From: Bacteroidota bacterium
Lineage (GTDB): Bacteria; Bacteroidota; Ignavibacteria; Kryptoniales; JAKASW01
DNA length: 9,759 nt
NCBI GenBank assembly: GCA_021789755.1
Contig: JAJYJD010000123.1
Span: forward strand, 1-9,759
Direction: 5' to 3'
Below, piece by piece: positions 6,580 through 9,759 of the stretch (within the stretch, counting starts at the first letter, position 1; each line of letters begins with the position of its first letter). The translations under genes were made by a program, and so were the position numbers. The notes beneath the pieces are model-generated. The model was given only the letters and a program-made list of their open reading frames with translations. It was not told the origin of the DNA and made no database searches.

Positions 6580-7265
6580 CAATCAACCTCCTTTGGAATA
6601 ATGAAAGCACATACAACATACAGAACAAGCGCCAGTCCGAAGGATGCGAAAGCCAGGACGACGTAAACAAGCCTCACGATCGTCGAATCGACATCGAGAT
6701 AGTCTGCAAGGCCACCGCAGACTCCCGCGATCTTCTTGTCGCGGACGGACCGAGCGAGTCTTTTCTTCTCCACTCCATGAACAACACTTTCACCCTCAGC
6801 TCTTTCCTTCGAGCTCCCCCCTTTCTCCCTTCCAAGCAACAAGCCCCCTCCGATAAGGATGAATATTATCGGGAGGGCAAGCCGTCCGAATTGATGAAAC
6901 GTCAGCGTGAAAGGGATGACATTGTAGTAATCGAAGAATAATGTGACCCCGACTATAACTATAACAATTCCAAGGACAAGTGTAATGGTGTCTCCTCCCG
7001 CAGCCTGACGGCTTTCCCCTGCAGGCTCTCCAGGATGATCAAGACTCACCGGTCTTGCGGGAATAACAATCATCGCGATTATATACAGAATTATTCCGGC
7101 ACCGAGGCTTAAGATCGAAAATGCGATCAGGAGGAGGCGTATCACAGTCGCACCGACGCCGACATACTCGGCTACGCCGCCGCAAACACCGTCGATAATC
7201 CTGTCGGTCGACGACTTGTAAATTCTTCGGTTGCCCCTGGCGGATTCGGAATTCGGCTGGTCCAT
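6579..7265 (-). CDS. Membrane protein with two PspC domains flanking a two-helix spacer
   Basis: 228 residues. Two copies of the PspC domain are visible. The first (13-72) has RRIYKSSTDRIIDGVCGGVA, then a long hydrophobic helix ending IVIPARP. The second (167-226) has KKRLARSVRDKKIAGVCGGLA and a helix ending FIIPKEVD. Both carry the core 'r-(I/L)-x-R/K-S-x-x-D-(R/K)-x-I-x-G-V-C-G-G-x-A-x-Y' pattern followed by 'vd.t.vRL'. Between them are two more hydrophobic segments (94-111 and 127-145) separated by a short polar loop, resembling the LiaI/DUF5668 helices. PspC proteins sit in the inner membrane and report envelope stress to PspA or to two-component systems in other bacteria; no pspA/pspB is in this window. 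ATG 7265 lies 24 bases after the cyclo-ligase stop, with only a weak site (AGAAG). It overlaps the next gene by one base. Confidence 0.9.
   Translation of the reverse strand: MDQPNSESARGNRRIYKSSTDRIIDGVCGGVAEYVGVGATVIRLLLIAFSILSLGAGIILYIIAMIVIPARPVSLDHPGEPAGESRQAAGGDTITLVLGIVIVIVGVTLFFDYYNVIPFTLTFHQFGRLALPIIFILIGGGLLLGREKGGSSKERAEGESVVHGVEKKRLARSVRDKKIAGVCGGLADYLDVDSTIVRLVYVVLAFASFGLALVLYVVCAFIIPKEVD
6587..6594 (-). promoter_or_regulatory. Ribosome binding site embedded in the pspC 3' end, deciding the start at 6579
   Basis: AAAGGAGG on the minus strand ends seven bases before ATG 6579 and only four bases before the in-frame TTG at 6582. It also encodes the last residues (KEVD) of the PspC protein. 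It gives the downstream gene independent, efficient initiation. Confidence 0.75.
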
Positions 7266-7289
7266 GGCTGCTTCTATTGTCGGCCGGCT

Positions 7290-7865
7290 TTAACGCCGTG
7301 CGTTCGTTTTGATGATCTCGTTCTCAGTCACAATATAATCGACTTTCACGTCCGTGTCGGACGGCTCAATAGTATCGACTACCTGAAAGTTGTAAGCAAG
7401 GGCGACAATTGTCTTCTTCTGTGATTGGAGGAAATTGTCGTAGTAACCGAACCCCCAGCCGATTCGGTTCCCTGATCTGTCGACTGCCACAACCGGGACG
7501 ATGAAGAGGTCCACTTCTTCGAGCGGCACCGCGGAGAACACTTTGGGTTCTTTCGTGTCAAAAGGTCCTTCGGCCAGATCACCGATGTTCATGAGCTCGG
7601 ATGTCTCGAGCTTTCTTTCCTTCTTATCCGTGATCACGGGAACTGCGATTCTCTTTCCGCGAGCGAACGATCGTGCAATAAGCATTATGGTATCGACTTC
7701 ATTCGGCCTGGAAGAAATATATGTATGGACGAGGCCGGCGTTCCTGTACTCGGGCAGGTTCTCGAGATGCCGGAGCACACTCTTGCTCCGCTGAACAGCT
7801 TCCTCTTGATCAAGCTCGTCCCGCAGTTTAAGAACTGCCTTCCTGATTTTCTCTTTTTCTGTCAA
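7290..7865 (-). CDS. 5-formyltetrahydrofolate cyclo-ligase (5,10-methenyltetrahydrofolate synthetase)
   Basis: A cytoplasmic enzyme that uses ATP to convert 5-formyl-THF to 5,10-methenyl-THF, returning a storage or inhibitory folate to the one-carbon pool. It has 191 residues, the usual length (180-200). Visible marks are the basic N-terminal helix (KEKIRKAVLKLRDEL, 4-18), YISSRPNEVDT (49-59) matching the folate-side 'Y.s...EvdT' motif, the strand RIAVPVI (72-78), VDLFIVPVVAVD (118-129), the ATP/phosphate loop NRIGWGFGYYDNFL (133-146), and DVKVDYIVTE (172-181) near the end. The start is TTG at 7865, supported by AGGAGAG seven bases upstream; no in-frame ATG or GTG fits better. It heads a cluster with the PspC and LiaF-like genes, though no functional link to them is known to me. 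It is also called fthC, ygfA or yqgN in different species. Confidence 0.93.
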   Translation of the reverse strand: MTEKEKIRKAVLKLRDELDQEEAVQRSKSVLRHLENLPEYRNAGLVHTYISSRPNEVDTIMLIARSFARGKRIAVPVITDKKERKLETSELMNIGDLAEGPFDTKEPKVFSAVPLEEVDLFIVPVVAVDRSGNRIGWGFGYYDNFLQSQKKTIVALAYNFQVVDTIEPSDTDVKVDYIVTENEIIKTNARR

Positions 7866-7872
7866 ATGCTTT

Positions 7873-7879
7873 CTCTCCT
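7873..7879 (-). promoter_or_regulatory. Ribosome binding site supporting the TTG start of the cyclo-ligase
   Basis: AGGAGAG on the minus strand ends seven bases before TTG 7865, good spacing for initiation at this rare start codon. The rest of the 93-base gap to the upstream gene holds only a 10-bp palindrome (ATGGGCCCAT, 7918-7927) and no clear promoter. Confidence 0.7.
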
Positions 7880-7958
7880 GGTAAACAACGCTCCGTGCAT
7901 AGGCTTCCGTTCATTCGATGGGCCCATGCCGCACAGGCCCGATATGGCCAAGGCTTCT

Positions 7959-8825
7959 CTACTTCTTTCCAATGATTTCGTAGATAACGGAGAAATCCTG
8001 TTCTCCATATCCCCTGTCGTTTGCGGTGGAATAAAGATCTCTCACAATCGCCTGGACCGGCATTTTCGCACCCGCTTTCCTGGCGGTTTGTGCTATGTAA
8101 TTCAGGTCCTTCACAAGGAGCTTGAGTGGAAATTGCGCAGTGTAGTCCTGCGAGATCATTTTCGGGATCTTGACGTCATACATCGGGGACTTGATCACGC
8201 TCGTGTTCATCACGTTTGTGAGGACGGACGGGTCAATGCCGAGCTTCTGTGACAGTTCAAGGCCCTCAGCGAGCAGCGCGGTCATGCCGGCTACGAAGTG
8301 GTTGATGACCAGTTTGAGGGCGAGAGCCGAGCCGTGGTCTCCCACGTGAAAAATGAACTTCCCCATCGCCTGAAGCACTTCCCTCGCTTCGTCGAGGACC
8401 CGCGGATCGCCGCCGACCATGATCGTCAACTCGCCTTTCTCCGCAAGGTTTGTGCTTCCCGCCACAGGCGCGTCAAGCATTTTAGCTCCGGTCGCTTCAA
8501 CAAGTCCCGCAAATTTTCTTGAAGCCTCCGGCGTAATCGTACTCATGTCGATGTAAACTTTTCCCCGGGCCAGCCCGCTGAGAATCCCGTCTGCTCCGGT
8601 GAGCGTCGACTCAACTGCTTCGATATTCGAGAGCATCGTGATGACGACATCTGCGGACTTTGCTGCATCTCGGGGGCTTGCTGCAATCCCGGCTCCGGCC
8701 TTTCCGAGCTCAACTGTCTTTGCGGCCGTTCGATTGTACACTGTAAGTTGGAACCCCTTCTTCAGGACGTTCATTGCCATCGGCTTTCCCATCAGGCCTG
8801 TGCCAATGAATGCAACACTCTTCAC
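7959..8825 (-). CDS. NAD(P)-dependent beta-hydroxyacid dehydrogenase (3-hydroxyisobutyrate dehydrogenase family; possibly glyoxylate/succinic semialdehyde reductase)
   Basis: A soluble oxidoreductase of 288 residues, the standard family length. The N-terminal Rossmann fold starts at once with VAFIGTGLMGKPMAMN (4-19), the GxGxxG dinucleotide loop. After strand 2 comes NRT (31-33); Arg32 in place of an acidic residue favours NADP over NAD. Other marks are DMST (93-96), the substrate loop DAPVAGS (118-124), and the catalytic helix with K171 and N175 in LKLVINHF, matching the family's Lys and Asn four residues apart. KDLNY (239-243) follows. The KLVIN spacing resembles glyoxylate/succinic-semialdehyde reductases more than true hydroxyisobutyrate dehydrogenases, so the substrate is open. 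The start is GTG 8825, chosen because it places the fold exactly at the family N-terminus and no in-frame ATG lies upstream; the ribosome site is weak. It stands 93 bases before the cyclo-ligase and may share a transcript with it. Confidence 0.88.
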   Translation of the reverse strand: MKSVAFIGTGLMGKPMAMNVLKKGFQLTVYNRTAAKTVELGKAGAGIAASPRDAAKSADVVITMLSNIEAVESTLTGADGILSGLARGKVYIDMSTITPEASRKFAGLVEATGAKMLDAPVAGSTNLAEKGELTIMVGGDPRVLDEAREVLQAMGKFIFHVGDHGSALALKLVINHFVAGMTALLAEGLELSQKLGIDPSVLTNVMNTSVIKSPMYDVKIPKMISQDYTAQFPLKLLVKDLNYIAQTARKAGAKMPVQAIVRDLYSTANDRGYGEQDFSVIYEIIGKK

Positions 8826-8910
8826 GATTGCAGAGTCTCTTCGATTAGTGATGGTTAATTAATTCAGCGCGGCAGTGTGGGCACAGCCGCTAATATATTC
8901 CCGGTCAATG

Positions 8911-8941
8911 ATTGTACCGAAGCAAATATCACAAAAGACAA
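8911..8941 (-). promoter_or_regulatory. Weak promoter candidate for the dehydrogenase gene
   Basis: On the minus strand, TTGTCT (8941-8936) is followed after 19 bases by TACAAT (8916-8911). The -10 box is good (five of six) but the spacer is long. The remaining leader (8826-8910) includes an AT-rich TTAATTAATT and shows no clear ribosome site. Confidence 0.22.
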
Positions 8942-8976
8942 AATAAAAAGCAAACCGGGTGCTGATTCCGACCGGG
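8941..8976 (-). terminator. Weak intrinsic terminator candidate after the APC permease gene
   Basis: Just after the TAG at 8984-8982 the minus strand has CCGGT (8975-8971), an 11-base spacer region and CCGG preceded by AC (8960-8955), which can pair with one bulged C. The T-rich tract CTTTTTATTT (8950-8941) follows. The stem is short, so efficiency is doubtful, but the T-run position fits. Confidence 0.3.
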
Positions 8977-8981
8977 TGTAC

Positions 8982-9759
8982 CTACAGGTCGAATTTCATC
9001 TCTCCCGTGGGTCCGACGGTTCTCACCGCGACGTGATGATTTTCGTCCGCCTCGACCATACCCCAATACAAGGCAAACTGCTGCATCTGATATTCGGGCG
9101 GATAACGCTCAGAGGCACCGAGAAATACTTCCTCGGCTCCCAGCTGTACGGTCGTGTGAGCGATCGCGTAAACCGCGTTGTTCGTGGGGACGACAATCGG
9201 AAGGATGGTCTTTCCCTGCTTCTCCGCCAGCTTGATAACCTCGCTGAAAACTTCCTCCTCGGGGAGGTCGATGGTATCCCTTACCGCGGTGCTCTGGCCG
9301 GGGATAGTTTTCGCGGTCATGACCACAATATCGACCTCGTCCGGATCGTTCTCTTCGAGGCAGCGCTGCAGGTGATGAAGACGGTTGGGTGCCCTGACTG
9401 CCACGAGCTTACGGACGGGGTGTCTGCAGCCCACTGCTTCGGCGGTCAAACTGTCTTGTGCATACACGTTAAATTTTTCAAGATCGGCGTGTTTGGCCGC
9501 ATGCAGCTTCCTGTTAGCCTTCTCGGAGAAAGCGAACAAGCCGAATAGCACCACAGTGAATGTGATTCCACCTTCCGTCGCAATCGGCTTGGTGAAAAGG
9601 TTCGTCAGGCCAAGTCCGAACAGTACCAGGAACACGAAAGTAAGTCCTATCGGGACCTCGAATTTCCCAATCATAAGATTGGGCGGTACCTTCCATTCCC
9701 GCGGTGACTTGTCCTTATATCTAAGCACAAGGATTGAGAAAGTGGTCATGACCGCGAAA
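8982..9759 (-). CDS. APC-superfamily amino acid permease, C-terminal part with cytoplasmic stress-protein-like domain; N-terminus outside the window
   Basis: The frame is open to the right edge, so only the last ~259 residues are seen and the true start lies outside; the ATG at 9749 is internal. The visible part begins in a membrane helix (FAVMTTFSILVLRY), followed by the KDKSPREWKVPPNL loop typical of APC permeases ('LRyrepdrPR.fkvP'). Two more hydrophobic segments follow (about 9600-9670 and 9540-9590), ending in the SEKANRK stop-transfer. The remaining ~175 residues are soluble. HPVRKLVAVRAPNRLHHL, then DEVDIVVMTAK, then KTILPIVVPTNNAVYAIAHT and GAEEVFLGAS, give the alternating strand/helix pattern of the universal-stress-protein-like tail found on some APC transporters. 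Amino acid or amine uptake is the family role; the substrate and what the tail senses are unknown. TAG ends the gene at 8982. Confidence 0.82.
   Translation of the reverse strand, partial: FAVMTTFSILVLRYKDKSPREWKVPPNLMIGKFEVPIGLTFVFLVLFGLGLTNLFTKPIATEGGITFTVVLFGLFAFSEKANRKLHAAKHADLEKFNVYAQDSLTAEAVGCRHPVRKLVAVRAPNRLHHLQRCLEENDPDEVDIVVMTAKTIPGQSTAVRDTIDLPEEEVFSEVIKLAEKQGKTILPIVVPTNNAVYAIAHTTVQLGAEEVFLGASERYPPEYQMQQFALYWGMVEADENHHVAVRTVGPTGEMKFDL

Noticed and set aside
7918..7927. Perfect palindrome ATGGGCCCAT between the dehydrogenase and cyclo-ligase genes
   Set aside because: Ten bases with no loop and no neighbouring copy; a short GC-rich palindrome like this is expected by chance.
7866..7958. 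Possible 6S RNA upstream of the cyclo-ligase, as in gammaproteobacterial ssrS-ygfA
   Set aside because: The gap is only 93 bases, too short for a ~180-base 6S RNA, and no long interrupted hairpin is visible.
8877..9548. A 223-codon plus-strand open frame opposite the APC tail
   Set aside because: The minus-strand frame has clear APC loop and helix motifs and stays open to the edge; the plus-strand product has no recognisable feature.
1..9759. Search by eye for CRISPR arrays, IS ends, att sites, tRNA or rRNA genes
   Set aside because: No regularly spaced repeats, transposase-like frames, long terminal repeats or cloverleaf sequences were seen.

Overview
The window reads as ordinary chromosome of a free-living bacterium of roughly balanced base composition. 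It is densely packed with housekeeping and envelope genes. The best taxonomic hint is the ClpS protein: its NDDWHTF core and VLEEISLITQIEI tail look like the variant I associate with the Chlorobi/Ignavibacteria side of Bacteroidota. This placement is an inference from recalled family patterns, not from a search. I see no phage, transposon, CRISPR, tRNA or rRNA signal.

Layout. Positions 1-2220 (minus strand) hold clpS followed almost without a gap by alaS; alaS runs off the left edge. A 299-base divergent intergenic region (2221-2519) carries a plausible promoter in each direction and two inverted repeats. Positions 2520-4514 (plus strand) hold a two-gene membrane operon: a PF10110-like multi-pass protein and a CPBP-family (Rce1/Abi-like) intramembrane protease that starts at TTG six bases after the first gene's stop. 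A 106-base convergent gap follows. Everything from 4621 to the right edge is on the minus strand. Read in transcription order it is: the C-terminal end of an APC-type permease with a cytoplasmic stress-protein-like tail, a 3-hydroxyisobutyrate-dehydrogenase-type reductase, 5-formyltetrahydrofolate cyclo-ligase, a protein with two PspC domains, a small LiaF/LiaI-like membrane protein overlapping it, and an MFS sugar/organic-acid-type transporter.

How the genes may work together. ClpS and AlaS are translationally linked and tie a proteolysis adaptor to a core translation enzyme. The cyclo-ligase, tandem-PspC and LiaF-like genes form a tight cluster; the last two share a start/stop overlap and look like an envelope-stress or membrane-homeostasis pair. 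The plus-strand pair may be another membrane-remodelling unit. I found no convincing new system. The best candidates for a second look are the tandem-PspC/LiaF-like pair and the PF10110-like/CPBP pair. Three of the seven genes whose start lies inside the window appear to begin at TTG or GTG.
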